Notes: generated by a model from the letters alone, not told the origin. A stretch of DNA of 64,000 nt from Beijerinckiaceae bacterium (GCA_947452455.1 CANGBX010000003.1:124001-188000), one strand, 5' to 3'; shown: positions 8,436-21,435, counted from the stretch's first letter. Translations and numbers: made by a program.

Positions 8436-9731
8436 ATGCGGATGAGGATGCAGCTTGAGATGACCTCGGCCCTGTCGAAAAGCCTTGTCGCAGCCTGTCT
8501 GGTTTCCGGTCTGCTCGCAGCCGCCCCTGCACAAGCAGCACCGTCTCTCGTGGCTGATCTCGTCACGGGAGAAGTGATCGCGCAGGAAGAAGCCACACGC
8601 GCTTGGTATCCTGCCTCACTCACCAAACTCATGACGGCTTATGTTGCGCTGAATGCTGTGCGCGAAGGCCGCATCACGCTCGACACGCCCTTTGTTATGT
8701 CGATGCGTGCCGCCAAAGCCGCGCCATCCAAAATGGGATTCAATCCCGGCACGGAAGTCACACTCGACAATGCGCTGAAGATGCTGATGGTGAAATCAGC
8801 AAACGATATTGCCGTGATGATTGCCGAAGGCATTTCGGGTTCGGTTGAAGATTTCGCATTTGAAATGAATAGCGCTGCGCGCAAACTTGGCATGCGCAAA
8901 TCTTTTTTCGTCAACCCCAACGGATTGCATGATCCGCGCCACGTGAGCTCGGCGCGCGACATGGCTGTGCTGGCGCGTGCATTGTATAAAGACTTTCCAG
9001 AAGTCGCCGATTTCTATGGCATCGGTGCTTTGAAGCTCGATGATAAAATTATTCCCACACATAACGGCCTGCTTGGCCGCTATCCCGGCGCGGATGGCAT
9101 GAAGACGGGCTTTGTCTGCGCTTCGGGCTTTAATGTGGTGGCAAGCGCGCAGCGTGATGGGCGCCATCTTGTCGTTGTTGTCTTTGGTTCGCCCAATGCA
9201 AAGCTACGGACTTTGAAAGCGGCCGATCTTTTCGACAAAGGCTTTGCCGCTTGGGGTGGGCAGCGCGCCAATCTCAACAATCTTCCTGACATTGCGGGCC
9301 CCGCACCCAATATACGCGACGAGATTTGCGGCAAAAACCGCAAGACCGTTCAAGAAGACGATCTCGCTGTGGTGGCCCCGCAAGGCTATGACAGACGTGC
9401 GCTGATCGCGGGCCCGCGCCCGCTCTTTGAGCCGGTCGATATTTTCGTAGGCCGCAAAGCTGGCTGGACAGGACAAGTCGCGCAAGCACGCGCGGCGCCT
9501 TCTGCTGCAGCCCTTGCTGCAATTCCGGCCGCCGGTGCGATTGCCTATGCCAATGCCTCAAACATTGGCACAAAAGCTTCTCAGGCCATTTCAGTCAAAA
9601 ATCAGCCGGCCAAAAAAGTGGTCGTGAAAAAGAAAATCAAGGTGAAAAAACCGGTTGCGAAAAAGCCTGCTGCCAGCGGCCCTCTCAATGCCTCGCCCGT
9701 AGCAAGCCAAAGCAAAGCGAAGACGCAATGA
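8436..9731 (+). CDS. D-alanyl-D-alanine carboxypeptidase (PBP5/6 type)
   Basis: The three penicillin-binding motifs are present: SLTK at about residues 61-64 (catalytic serine and lysine), SAN in VKSANDIAV, and KTG in DGMKTGF. A signal peptide ends APAQA near residue 34, so the enzyme acts in the periplasm, trimming the terminal D-Ala of peptidoglycan stem peptides. The C-terminus is unusual: instead of an amphipathic anchor it ends in an Ala/Pro and Lys/Val-rich tail (VVVKKKIKVKKPVAKKP), which may bind the wall or an acidic partner. ATGs at 8448 and 8460 are possible alternative starts. Its stop overlaps the start of the next gene. Confidence 0.92.
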   Translation: MRMRMQLEMTSALSKSLVAACLVSGLLAAAPAQAAPSLVADLVTGEVIAQEEATRAWYPASLTKLMTAYVALNAVREGRITLDTPFVMSMRAAKAAPSKMGFNPGTEVTLDNALKMLMVKSANDIAVMIAEGISGSVEDFAFEMNSAARKLGMRKSFFVNPNGLHDPRHVSSARDMAVLARALYKDFPEVADFYGIGALKLDDKIIPTHNGLLGRYPGADGMKTGFVCASGFNVVASAQRDGRHLVVVVFGSPNAKLRTLKAADLFDKGFAAWGGQRANLNNLPDIAGPAPNIRDEICGKNRKTVQEDDLAVVAPQGYDRRALIAGPRPLFEPVDIFVGRKAGWTGQVAQARAAPSAAALAAIPAAGAIAYANASNIGTKASQAISVKNQPAKKVVVKKKIKVKKPVAKKPAASGPLNASPVASQSKAKTQ

Positions 9732-10897
9732 GTGAGGACAATCCACTCCATCGCCGCCCACCGCCGCCTATTCCTGTTTCTGTTCTGACGGGATTTCTGG
9801 GTTCGGGCAAAACCACTTTGCTCAACCGCTTGCTGCGTGATCCCGCTCTTGCCGACACGCTTGTGCTGATCAATGAATTTGGCGAGATCGGTCTCGACCA
9901 TTTGCTCGTCGAGCGCGCGGATGGCGACATGATTCTCATGTCGTCAGGCTGTCTGTGCTGCACAATCCGCGGCGATCTGGTCTCGACACTGGAAGATTTG
10001 CTGAAGCGGCGTGACAACAATCGCATCTCGCCCTTTCAACGCGTGCTGATCGAAACAACGGGGCTTGCCGACCCGGCACCCGTTCTGCACACGATCATGT
10101 TCCATCCCTATCTGATGCTGCGCTATAAGCTCGAAGGTGTGATCACACTTGTTGATGCGGTCAATGGCGCATCCACACTCGATGCGCATGAGGAATCCGT
10201 CAAGCAAGCCGCTGTCGCTGATCGTCTGCTGCTTTCGAAGACCGATCTCGTGAAAGATGATGCCGCGCTGGATGCTTTGAAACGCCGCCTGCATGCGCTC
10301 AATCCCGCCGCTGAAATGCTTTTGGTTGATCAGGCAACGCCAGCCAATCTGTTCAACACGGGTCTCTATGATGCCGCGACCAAAACAGCCGATGTGACAC
10401 GTTGGCTCAATGCGGAAGCTGTCGAAAAGGCTGAACATGATCACCATGATCATCATCACGATCATGGTCACGACCACCATCATCATGATCACGGCCATGA
10501 TGTGAACCGCCATGATGCACGCATCCGCGCGCATTGTCTTCGCTCAGACACGCCGCTTGATCCGCGTGGCTTTGATCTCTTCCTCAACATGATGCGGGAA
10601 TTTCACGGGCCGAGCCTGTTGCGTGTGAAGGGCATTGTGGCCCTGTCAGATGATCTGTCGCGCCCGCTCGTCATTCATGGCGTGCAGCATGTCTTTCACC
10701 CGCCAGTGCGGCTGGACGCATGGCCTGACGCGGACCACTCGACGCGAATCGTCTTCATTTTGAAAGATCTTGGCGTCGATTTTGTCGAAACACTCTGGGC
10801 TGCTTTCGCCAATATTACGCAGACCGACACACCTGATCGCGCAGCGATGGAAGAAAACCCGCTCGCAACCTCGCGCAGTGCTGGGCTTTTTTCCTAA
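9728..10897 (+). CDS. CobW/COG0523 family metal-chaperone GTPase
   Basis: The G3E-family GTPase has the P-loop GFLGSGKTT near residue 22, the metal-binding GCLCC motif in SSGCLCCTIRGDL, and a His/Asp-rich stretch between the GTPase and CobW C-terminal domains (about residues 237-260) that should bind zinc, cobalt or nickel. Members deliver metals to target enzymes. ATGA at 9728-9731 overlaps the end of the carboxypeptidase gene, so the two are translationally coupled; a zinc role for cell-wall enzymes is one possible link, and the CobST genes nearby suggest cobalt as another. Which metal is carried cannot be read from sequence. Confidence 0.9.
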   Translation: MSEDNPLHRRPPPPIPVSVLTGFLGSGKTTLLNRLLRDPALADTLVLINEFGEIGLDHLLVERADGDMILMSSGCLCCTIRGDLVSTLEDLLKRRDNNRISPFQRVLIETTGLADPAPVLHTIMFHPYLMLRYKLEGVITLVDAVNGASTLDAHEESVKQAAVADRLLLSKTDLVKDDAALDALKRRLHALNPAAEMLLVDQATPANLFNTGLYDAATKTADVTRWLNAEAVEKAEHDHHDHHHDHGHDHHHHDHGHDVNRHDARIRAHCLRSDTPLDPRGFDLFLNMMREFHGPSLLRVKGIVALSDDLSRPLVIHGVQHVFHPPVRLDAWPDADHSTRIVFILKDLGVDFVETLWAAFANITQTDTPDRAAMEENPLATSRSAGLFS

Positions 10898-12510
10898 GCT
10901 TGATCACGCAGCAAGCGGCGTATGACTTTGCCACTTGTCGTCAGCGGCAATTCACCGACAAAGGCGACTTCGCGCGGATATTCATGCGCGGAGAGGCGCT
11001 CTCGCACAAAGCTCTGAATATCATCCGCCAATTCTTTGGATGGCGCATAGCCCTCTTTCAACACGACAAAGGCTTTGACGATTTCCGTGCGCAGCGCATC
11101 TGGTTTGCCCACAGCTGCACCAATCTGAACGGCGGGATGACGCAACAGACAATCTTCGATCTCGCCCGGCCCGATGCGATAGCCCGATGAGGTGATCACA
11201 TCATCATCGCGGCCGACAAAATGCACATAGCCGTCCGCATCTTCGCGCGCGAGATCGCCTGTGATCATCCAGTCGCCAATGAACTTGTCGCGTGTTGCAT
11301 CCGGACGCTTCCAATATTCCAAAAACATCACGGGATTGGGCCTTTTGATGGCCACTTGCCCCATTTCATCGGTTTCGCAAATCGAGCCGTCGTCGCGCAC
11401 CACAGCCACGTCATGGCCGGGAACCGCTTTGCCAATGGCGCCAGCGCGCGACACGCCTGCAGCTGCGCAAGAGGCCAGAACGAGATTAGATTCCGTCTGG
11501 CCATAAAATTCATTGATCGTCAGGCCGAATGCTTTGCGACCCCATTCATAAACTTCAGCACCGAGCGACTCCCCGCCTGACGCCAGCGTGCGCAAATTCA
11601 ATTTGAATTTTTTGCGCGGCTCTTCAATCACGCGCAACATGCGCAAAGCTGTTGGCGGGATGAAGGCATTGCGGATTTCGGCCTGATCAATCAGTGCAAG
11701 AGCGGCTTCCGGATCAAACCGCTCGAAACGGCGGCACACGACTGCAACGCCCAGATAGAGCGATGGCAGAAGGACATTCAGCAATCCCCCCGCCCATGCC
11801 CAATCAGCCGGAGTCCACATGCGGTCACCGGCCTGTGGTAAAAATTCATGCGGGAATTGCACGCCCGGAATATGGCCAAGCAACACGCGATGCCCATGCA
11901 AAGCGCCTTTTGCGAGGCCCGTTGTGCCTGATGTGTAAATCATCAGCGCGGGATCATCAGCGCCTGTGTCCACCGCTTCGTAGTCGGATGATTCTTGCGC
12001 CATATCGGCACGCAGATCGCGCACCGGACCGTCAGCGCCATCCACCGACCAGATGAGCCGCAAGTCTGGCAGGCCGGCGCTGCCGATCTCGCGTAATTTC
12101 TCCACGCCGCGCGCATCAGTGATCACAGCGGCAGCGCCCGAATTGGTCAGGCGATATTCCAGCGCATCACGGCCAAAGAGTGCGGCCAGCGGCAGGGCAA
12201 TGGCGCCAATCTTGTAAATGGCCAGATGTGCGATCAGTGTTTCGGGCGATTGTGGCAAAAGCAGCGCCACGCGCTCGCCAGCCTTAATGCCCTGGCGGCA
12301 CAGCGCCCGTGCGAGGCGGTTCGATGCCTGCCGCATGTCCTCGTAACTGTGGATAACGAGACCCTTGGGTGTCCATTCCACAAGGGCGGGACGGGCGGGC
12401 TCGCGCCGCGCCCAATCATCACAAACGGCGACGCCCATATTGAACCGCGCCGGAATCGACCAACGAAAATCGCGTGTCAGCGTCTGATAATCGGCAGCTT
12501 GGCGCAGCAT
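10894..12510 (-). CDS. Acyl-CoA synthetase (AMP-forming)
   Basis: The adenylate-forming enzyme has the P-loop-like YTSGTTGLAKG, the adenylation motif EFYGQTE, the core TGDLAREDADGYVHFVGRDDD hinge region (shown in part) and a C-terminal catalytic lysine in TTSGKVIRR. The layout is closest to medium-chain/acetyl-CoA-synthetase-like enzymes that activate a carboxylic acid to its CoA thioester; substrate unknown. I chose MLRQAADYQT at 12510 because GGGAGGG lies about 12 bases upstream. The last four bases overlap the end of the convergent CobW gene. It is divergent from the ParA-like pair. Confidence 0.88.
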   Translation of the reverse strand: MLRQAADYQTLTRDFRWSIPARFNMGVAVCDDWARREPARPALVEWTPKGLVIHSYEDMRQASNRLARALCRQGIKAGERVALLLPQSPETLIAHLAIYKIGAIALPLAALFGRDALEYRLTNSGAAAVITDARGVEKLREIGSAGLPDLRLIWSVDGADGPVRDLRADMAQESSDYEAVDTGADDPALMIYTSGTTGLAKGALHGHRVLLGHIPGVQFPHEFLPQAGDRMWTPADWAWAGGLLNVLLPSLYLGVAVVCRRFERFDPEAALALIDQAEIRNAFIPPTALRMLRVIEEPRKKFKLNLRTLASGGESLGAEVYEWGRKAFGLTINEFYGQTESNLVLASCAAAGVSRAGAIGKAVPGHDVAVVRDDGSICETDEMGQVAIKRPNPVMFLEYWKRPDATRDKFIGDWMITGDLAREDADGYVHFVGRDDDVITSSGYRIGPGEIEDCLLRHPAVQIGAAVGKPDALRTEIVKAFVVLKEGYAPSKELADDIQSFVRERLSAHEYPREVAFVGELPLTTSGKVIRRLLRDQA

Positions 12511-12636
12511 GGACGCGGGGTCCCTCCCGGAATTCGGGCGAACCTTACGGAGCCCCCTTCCGGCGCGCAAGCACGTGACTTGGCACACCGGCCCGCCTTG
12601 GGTTCACATGATATATTTCCCTTAAGGCAATCTTTG

Positions 12637-12666
12637 TTGCGCAAGGTGAGACAAACACGGTATTCT
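12637..12666 (+). promoter_or_regulatory. Possible promoter of the ParA-like gene pair
   Basis: TTGCGC, an 18-base spacer and TATTCT lie about 40 bases before the first gene, in an AT-richer part of the spacer. The -35 match is partial. Confidence 0.4.
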
Positions 12667-12704
12667 TTTCCCATTGCGACCTATTCATTTTTTGGAGTTT
12701 TCGG

Positions 12705-13421
12705 ATGAAGCCTGCGGTCATTCTGGTTGGCGCGGATAAGGGGGGCGTTGGCAAGACCACGATCTCCCGAGCCGTTCTCGATTATCTGGCTTCCAAATCG
12801 ATCCCGGCCCGCGCCTTCGATACGGAATCTCCACGCGGTGCTCTGCATCGTTTTCATCCGCATGAGACGAGCATCGTCGACATCACCGAAACTGCGGACC
12901 AAATGAAAATCATCGACACTTTGTCGGACTCAGCGGCCAAGGCGACTGTCATTGATGTGCGCGCCGGTCAGATGACTGAGACGTTGAAAGCTCTGCGCGA
13001 TGTCGGTTTTCTTGATGCTGTCGATGATGGCCAATTCACATTCGTCATCGTGCATGTGCTCGGGCCTTCCGTTTCGTCACTGGGCGAAATTGCCGAGATC
13101 GCGCCCTTCGTGCAATCAGCGCATTATTTCCTCGCCAAGAACCACATCAACGACACGACCTTCTTCGAATGGGACCCCAAGAGCTACGCCTCTTATTTCG
13201 GTGATGTGGAATGTGCGGGTGAAATCACCATCCCGAAGCTTGATGAAATGGCCTATGAGCAGGTCGAGCTCAACGGCGTGCCTTTTGCTGATTTTGTGGC
13301 CGGTAAACAAGGGTCTTTTGTTTTGCGCGGCTATGTTCGCACTTGGATGCGCAACATTACGCAAGAGCTCGACGCCATTGGTCTCCACACACTGATTGCG
13401 CCAGAGCTGCGCCGCGGGTGA
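12705..13421 (+). CDS. ParA/MinD-like P-loop ATPase, first of a tandem pair
   Basis: The deviant Walker A motif KGGVGKTT (residues 12-19) is intact, followed by FDTE at 38-41 and a Walker-B-like VIDVRAG with Asp84, as in ParA/MinD/CobQ ATPases. The 238-residue length is that of a bare ATPase domain with no DNA-binding extension. The protein is not recognisable as chromosome-partition ParA or as MipZ. The next gene overlaps its stop and encodes a paralogue without the catalytic lysine. GGAG lies 8 bases before the ATG. Role unknown; partner positioning or regulation by the degenerate paralogue is an inference. Confidence 0.85.
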   Translation: MKPAVILVGADKGGVGKTTISRAVLDYLASKSIPARAFDTESPRGALHRFHPHETSIVDITETADQMKIIDTLSDSAAKATVIDVRAGQMTETLKALRDVGFLDAVDDGQFTFVIVHVLGPSVSSLGEIAEIAPFVQSAHYFLAKNHINDTTFFEWDPKSYASYFGDVECAGEITIPKLDEMAYEQVELNGVPFADFVAGKQGSFVLRGYVRTWMRNITQELDAIGLHTLIAPELRRG

Positions 13422-14143
13422 GCGCGCGCGTACCGCTCTGGTTTGTCTGCGCGCCCTTTCCCAAAAGTGGCGCAAGCACATTCACGCGGTTGCTGGTCGA
13501 TTATCATCTCTACAACAAGCGCGAGCTTTCGCTTTTTGATACGGATGTGCATAGCCAGACATTGGAGAGTTTCTTTCCCGATCTCGCACTGACAATCGAT
13601 CTGTCCACGACACCGGGGCAGATCGCGCTTTTCGACAAATTGCTGGAAGCGGGATCACAAGCACGCATTGTCGAAATCTGTGCGCCTGCGCATCAGCTGT
13701 TTTTATCGCAAGTGCGCGACATTGGTTTTTTCGAAGAGGCTGAGAAAAACGGCTTCGAGCCGATGATTCTTTTTGTCAGCAATGGAAAGCGCCTTGCCAT
13801 TGATGCCGGCACCAGACTGCAAGCCATTTGGCGACGCGTTCCCGTCATTCCCGTTGTGAATGAAGGTTTCGTGCGGTTGGGCACCAAGATCAATGATCAT
13901 CTGGAATCTTTTCCCGCAGGGCGATCTTTTCAGGTGCCGGTTCTGGAACCGCTCCTGCAAACGGCCATTGCCATGCCGGGATTTTCGCTCTCGGCATTTC
14001 TCAGAAAACCGCCGGCGGTGGATGAAATGTCGCTGGTCGTGCGTGCTGATTTACGAAGCTGGATCACGCGCGTCTTCACGCAATTCCGCAGCCATGAGCT
14101 GCGCAAAGCACTCGATGAATCGCATTATCTTTTGAAAAGCTGA
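13418..14143 (+). CDS. Degenerate ParA-like paralogue lacking the Walker A lysine
   Basis: The gene starts with GTG at 13418, overlapping the previous stop as GTGA; a longer in-frame start at 13343 would run deep into the upstream gene and is rejected. The 241-residue product aligns without gaps to its neighbour around the P-loop: KGGVGKTT is replaced by FPKSGAST, so both the signature and catalytic lysines are gone, while FDTE/FDTD (40-43) is kept and the Walker B aspartate becomes Glu86. It is therefore probably a non-hydrolysing pseudo-ATPase, perhaps a heterodimer partner. It ends 7 bases from the convergent atpC. Confidence 0.82.
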   Translation: MSARVPLWFVCAPFPKSGASTFTRLLVDYHLYNKRELSLFDTDVHSQTLESFFPDLALTIDLSTTPGQIALFDKLLEAGSQARIVEICAPAHQLFLSQVRDIGFFEEAEKNGFEPMILFVSNGKRLAIDAGTRLQAIWRRVPVIPVVNEGFVRLGTKINDHLESFPAGRSFQVPVLEPLLQTAIAMPGFSLSAFLRKPPAVDEMSLVVRADLRSWITRVFTQFRSHELRKALDESHYLLKS

Positions 14144-14150
14144 ACGCGCT

Positions 14151-14552
14151 TTAGAGGTTCAGAGCCGCGCGCAATTCAAGCAGCTGGTCGCGACGCAATT
14201 CAGCCGCCGAGCGGACTTCATCCGAGGTCGCGTCTTTGACATCTTCGTCTGCAGATTTCAGCTGCGCATCGATGGCTGCTGCATCGAGTTCTGCGAGCGG
14301 CAGAGCCTGCTCGGCCAGAATGGTCAGGCCCTTGCCCGACACATCGGCAAAACCGCCACGCACGAACATTTTGTTCGAGCGATCGAGTGTTTCGAAAACT
14401 TCAATCACGCCGGGGCGGATCGTCGACATCATCGGCGCATGGCCATCGAGAACGGTGAAGGCGCCCTCGGATCCGGGCACGACGACCTGCACAACCTCAC
14501 CAGAAAAGATGAGGCGTTCGGGCGACACGAGCTCGAAATGAAAAGCGGCCAT
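14151..14552 (-). CDS. atpC: ATP synthase F1 epsilon subunit
   Basis: Epsilon is part of the central rotor stalk and couples or inhibits F1. The 133-residue product begins [18 protein letters not shown] and has [16 protein letters not shown], typical of the N-terminal beta sandwich, followed by a short helical C-terminal part ending RAALNL. GGAG lies 9 bases before the ATG at 14552; two upstream in-frame ATGs are poorer. It is the last gene of atpHAGDC and follows atpD by about 67 bases. Confidence 0.95.
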   Translation of the reverse strand: MAAFHFELVSPERLIFSGEVVQVVVPGSEGAFTVLDGHAPMMSTIRPGVIEVFETLDRSNKMFVRGGFADVSGKGLTILAEQALPLAELDAAAIDAQLKSADEDVKDATSDEVRSAAELRRDQLLELRAALNL

Positions 14553-14619
14553 TACCATAATCTCCAACCAGGGCCTTCAGCCGGAGCACGATCAGGCCGC
14601 GCTCCGGAAATTTTTAAAC

Positions 14620-16071
<1,452 letters not shown>

Positions 16072-16086
16072 TCACTAATGCTAGGT

Positions 16087-16962
16087 TCAGAGCGCTTCGG
16101 CGCCCGAGATGATTTCGATAAGTTCTTTGGTGATCATGGCCTGACGAGAACGGTTGTAGGTAATCGTCTGCTTTTTGATCATGTCGCCGGCGTTGCGCGT
16201 TGCGCTGTCCATCGAGCTCATGCGCGCGCCCTGTTCGGAAGCGGCATTTTCGAGCAAAGCGCGGAACACCTGGATCGAGATGTTACGCGGCAGCAGGGCA
16301 TCAAGAATGCCTGCTTCGCTTGGCTCGTAATCGTAAGACGCTTGCGGACCTGTGGTCGCGGCAGCGGCTTCAAATTGCGCCGGAATGAGCTGTTGAGCTG
16401 TCGGGATCTGCAAGATCACCGAACGGAAGCGCGCGAAGAACAGAGTGCAAACGTCGAACTCGCCCTTTTCAAACAGGCCGATGATCTTGCGACCAATCGG
16501 ATCAGCATCGGTGAAAGCCATCTGCTTCACGGAGCGCAATTCGATCAGTTCGATGATCTGCTTTTCGAATTGGCGACGGAGCTGATCATAGCCCTTCTTG
16601 CCAACGCAGAGGATCTTGACGGTCTTGCCTTGCGCGATCAGCCCATTGGCCCGCTCGCGCGCCAGACGCACGATGGAAGAGTTGAATGCGCCACAAAGGC
16701 CGCGCTCGGCCGTACAGACAACAAGGAGATGAACTTTGTCATTGCCATTGCCAGACAACAAAGCCGGGCCCGAGCCCTTGGCAATATTGCCAGCGAGATT
16801 GGCGAGCACTGTTTCCATACGCTCGGCGTAAGGACGCGCGGCTTCGGCTGCCATCTGAGCACGACGCAGTTTCGCCGCCGCCACCATTTGCATGGCTTTG
16901 GTGATCTTCTGTGTCGCCTTGACGGAGGCGATGCGATTACGAAGGTCCTTCAATGAAGGCAT
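16087..16962 (-). CDS. atpG: ATP synthase F1 gamma subunit
   Basis: Gamma is the central shaft of F1. The 291-residue product starts [20 protein letters not shown] and ends with the helix [20 protein letters not shown], the two long coiled-coil helices expected of the rotor axle. The middle Rossmann-like domain has [10 protein letters not shown]. The start ATG follows the upstream atpA stop by 66 bases. Confidence 0.97.
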   Translation of the reverse strand: MPSLKDLRNRIASVKATQKITKAMQMVAAAKLRRAQMAAEAARPYAERMETVLANLAGNIAKGSGPALLSGNGNDKVHLLVVCTAERGLCGAFNSSIVRLARERANGLIAQGKTVKILCVGKKGYDQLRRQFEKQIIELIELRSVKQMAFTDADPIGRKIIGLFEKGEFDVCTLFFARFRSVILQIPTAQQLIPAQFEAAAATTGPQASYDYEPSEAGILDALLPRNISIQVFRALLENAASEQGARMSSMDSATRNAGDMIKKQTITYNRSRQAMITKELIEIISGAEAL

Positions 16963-17028
16963 GTTCTGTCCGCTTCAATCAGGATCAGGACAACCCCCGC
17001 ACAGAATGCACGGGGGCCATGGATGAAA

Positions 17029-19121
<2,093 letters not shown>

Positions 19122-19503
19122 GCAAAAAGCCTTCTGGAGCTGGCGTCAGGCACACTCGCCGCAAGGATCCAAATCGCGACCGAAGGCCACGGAACCACTT
19201 GCAACGAGCTTGTCAGGGAACGGGACTGCCTTGAGGCGTCCCGAAGACGCGCGTCAGGTAACACAAGGGCACGGGGTGTGCAACCGCAACAGACCCCCTG
19301 AAGGTCAGGCTTTCGGATGATTTCCCCGTGACCGGGTGCCGCTGGCGAGACTATCCACAGGCTCAAGCTTTTGCCCAAAATGGGCGCAAATTCGGGCAGT
19401 GGCGCCCTATTTTGCTGCGCTGCACACAAAATCCTGCCGCTTGCATGGCTTACCCTGAGCGTCTAGCGGAGGTCGGACTGCCTTTTTTGCCGCGAGGTCG
19501 CCC
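19122..19503. other. Divergent intergenic region atpH / mutT
   Basis: This 382-bp spacer must hold the promoter of the atp operon on the minus strand and of mutT on the plus strand, but I find no clear -35/-10 pair on either. A GCCC-AAAAT-GGGC dyad lies near 19373-19385. No credible gene is seen. Confidence 0.5.
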
Positions 19504-19905
19504 TTGAAACTGCTGCTTGTCGTTGCTGCCGCACTGGTTGATTCGGACAATCGCGTGCTGATCGCCCAGCGCCCCGAGGGCAAGGCGCTCGCCGGCCTGT
19601 GGGAATTCCCCGGCGGCAAGATCGACCCCTCGGAGCGGCCCGAAGAGGCCCTCATCCGCGAATTGCATGAAGAGCTCGGCATTGTGGTGAAAGAGGCCTG
19701 CCTCGCGCCCCTGACGTTTGCGAGCTACGCCTATCCCGATTTTCACCTGATGATGCCGCTCTACATTTGCCGGCGCTGGGAAGGGCTCGTGTCATCGCGC
19801 GAAAATCAGGCGCTGAAATGGGTGCGCCCGCGCGAGCTGCGCCAATATCCGATGCCGCCCGCTGACGAGCCGCTGATTCCCGCGCTCATCGAGATTGTGG
19901 GTTAA
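19504..19905 (+). CDS. mutT: 8-oxo-dGTP diphosphatase, MutT-type Nudix hydrolase
   Basis: The Nudix box is complete: GGKIDPSERPEEALIREL continuing to HEELGI, fitting GX5EX7REUXEEXGU. The length of 133 residues and the LLVVAAALVD start fit MutT, which removes oxidised dGTP from the nucleotide pool. The start is TTG at 19504 with GAGG a few bases upstream; no ATG fits. An intergenic repeat follows its stop. Confidence 0.9.
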   Translation: MKLLLVVAAALVDSDNRVLIAQRPEGKALAGLWEFPGGKIDPSERPEEALIRELHEELGIVVKEACLAPLTFASYAYPDFHLMMPLYICRRWEGLVSSRENQALKWVRPRELRQYPMPPADEPLIPALIEIVG

Positions 19906-19913
19906 CTCACGCC

Positions 19914-20000
19914 GTCAGTGCGAGGAGCGCGAGCGCGACGTTGCAATCCAGAGGCCGCACGTGAGGCCTTTGTGGTTTGCTTCGTTTCGCTCGCAATGAC
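19914..20000. repeat. Palindromic intergenic repeat, copy 2
   Basis: An 87-bp imperfect palindrome with ends GTCAGTGCGAG and CTCGCAATGAC, homologous to the element at 4184-4266. An inner stem AGGCCGCAC/GTGAGGCCT makes the hairpin stronger here. It lies between the convergent mutT and EVE genes and touches neither coding region. Confidence 0.8.
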
Positions 20001-20011
20001 GGTGGAGACGC

Positions 20012-20425
20012 TTACACGCCGCCCATTTTGCAGACGAGTTTCCATTCCGCATCTGTCACCGGCTGAACGGACAGGCGCATGGATGTCACCAAGGACATTT
20101 TGGCCAAAGCAGACGTGGCTTTCACTTGTGCCAATGTGACGGGCGTTTTCAGCGGTTTCACCGCTTTGAAATCCACCATCACAAACTTGCCGCTTTCATC
20201 TTCGGGATCGGGATAATGCTCCTTGATCACTTCGACGATGCCGACAATCTCTTTGCCTTCATTCGAATGATAGAAAAAAGCGTGATCGCCTTTCTTCATC
20301 GCAATGAGATGGATCTTGGCCAGATGGTTGCGCACGCCATTCCAATGCGTGCCTTTGGCGCCAGCCTTCACCTGATCATCCCATGACCATTTGAACGGTT
20401 CGCTCTTGACCAGCCAATGCGCCAT
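20012..20425 (-). CDS. EVE domain protein
   Basis: The whole 137-residue product is an EVE domain of the thymocyte-nuclear-protein-1 type: MAHWLVKSEPFKWSWDD at the start, then THWNGVRNH and GDHAFFYHSN. EVE domains are PUA-like folds thought to bind modified bases in DNA or RNA. It is followed on the same strand upstream by nothing closer than gpsA (21 bases), so it may be co-transcribed with tsaD-gpsA. Function in the cell is unknown. Confidence 0.88.
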   Translation of the reverse strand: MAHWLVKSEPFKWSWDDQVKAGAKGTHWNGVRNHLAKIHLIAMKKGDHAFFYHSNEGKEIVGIVEVIKEHYPDPEDESGKFVMVDFKAVKPLKTPVTLAQVKATSALAKMSLVTSMRLSVQPVTDAEWKLVCKMGGV

Positions 20426-20446
20426 GACATGCCCCTGTTGAAAAAA

Positions 20447-21430
20447 TCAGCCTTCCGCTTTTTGCGGTCGGGCCAACAAAACACCAATCGCCTGATCTAC
20501 GGTGAGATGTCCGCTCAGGATCTCTGCCACCGCGCGGGCAATCGGCATATCCACACCGCTCGACTGCGCCATATCGAGCAGAACGGGCGCAGTGGCTGCC
20601 CCTTCCGCCAATTTCTCTGGCAGATTGTCGCCGCGGCCAAGCGCAAAACCATAAGAGAAATTGCGCGATTGCGCCGACGAACAGGTGAGCACGAGATCAC
20701 CCAATCCAGACAAGCCCATCAATGTTTCAGGCCGCGCGCCGCGGGACGCCGCGAAGCGCGATAATTCGGCAAAGCCGCGTGCGATGAGCGCGGCACCAGC
20801 ACTCGCACCAAGGCCGCGCCCTGCAGCAATGCCGCAAGCAATGGCGAGCACATTTTTTGTAGCGCCACCAATCTCGACACCAAGCACATCGGTCGAATGA
20901 TAAAGCCGCAAAGTCGGCGTGCCGAGCGCAGACGCCAGAGCACGCGCGAGCGCTTCATCTTTGGCGGCAACTGTGACTGCGGTGGGCAAACCACGCGCCA
21001 CATCATCAGCAAAACTCGGGCCTGACAGAATAGCGGTCGGTTGTCCCGGCAAGATTTGGCTCACAACATCGGTGAGCAAAAGATTGGTGCCGCGCTCAAT
21101 GCCCTTGGCGCAAATGACCAACGGCGCATCGGCGCGGATAATGCCTTTCAATTGCTCGGCCATGCTGCGCAAAGACTGCGCGGGGACAACACAAAGCACA
21201 AGGTCAGCATCGGCAATGGTTTCAACTTCAGCCTGCGGCGCAACGCCTTCAGATAATTTTACGCCGGGCAGGCGGCGCTTGTTTTCTCGCGCAGCCAACA
21301 ATTCAGCCACATGCTGGCGATCACGCGCCCACAAAACAACTTCGCGTCCGGGCCGCGCAGCAGCATTGGCCAAAGCCGTGCCCCAAGCACCTGCCCCCAA
21401 AACAGCAATCTTGCGAATCTCTGCGCGCAT
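20447..21430 (-). CDS. gpsA: Glycerol-3-phosphate dehydrogenase (NAD(P)+)
   Basis: GpsA reduces dihydroxyacetone phosphate to sn-glycerol 3-phosphate for phospholipid synthesis. The product (327 residues) has the dinucleotide motif GAGAWGTALA near the N-terminus, the catalytic lysine region GATKNVLAIA and SGLGDLVLTC. I place the start at MRAEIRKIAVLG (21430); the in-frame upstream stretch is not family-like. The start is 5 bases after the tsaD stop, so tsaD-gpsA form an operon, as in many Alphaproteobacteria. Confidence 0.94.
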   Translation of the reverse strand: MRAEIRKIAVLGAGAWGTALANAAARPGREVVLWARDRQHVAELLAARENKRRLPGVKLSEGVAPQAEVETIADADLVLCVVPAQSLRSMAEQLKGIIRADAPLVICAKGIERGTNLLLTDVVSQILPGQPTAILSGPSFADDVARGLPTAVTVAAKDEALARALASALGTPTLRLYHSTDVLGVEIGGATKNVLAIACGIAAGRGLGASAGAALIARGFAELSRFAASRGARPETLMGLSGLGDLVLTCSSAQSRNFSYGFALGRGDNLPEKLAEGAATAPVLLDMAQSSGVDMPIARAVAEILSGHLTVDQAIGVLLARPQKAEG

Positions 21431-21435
21431 CTGTC

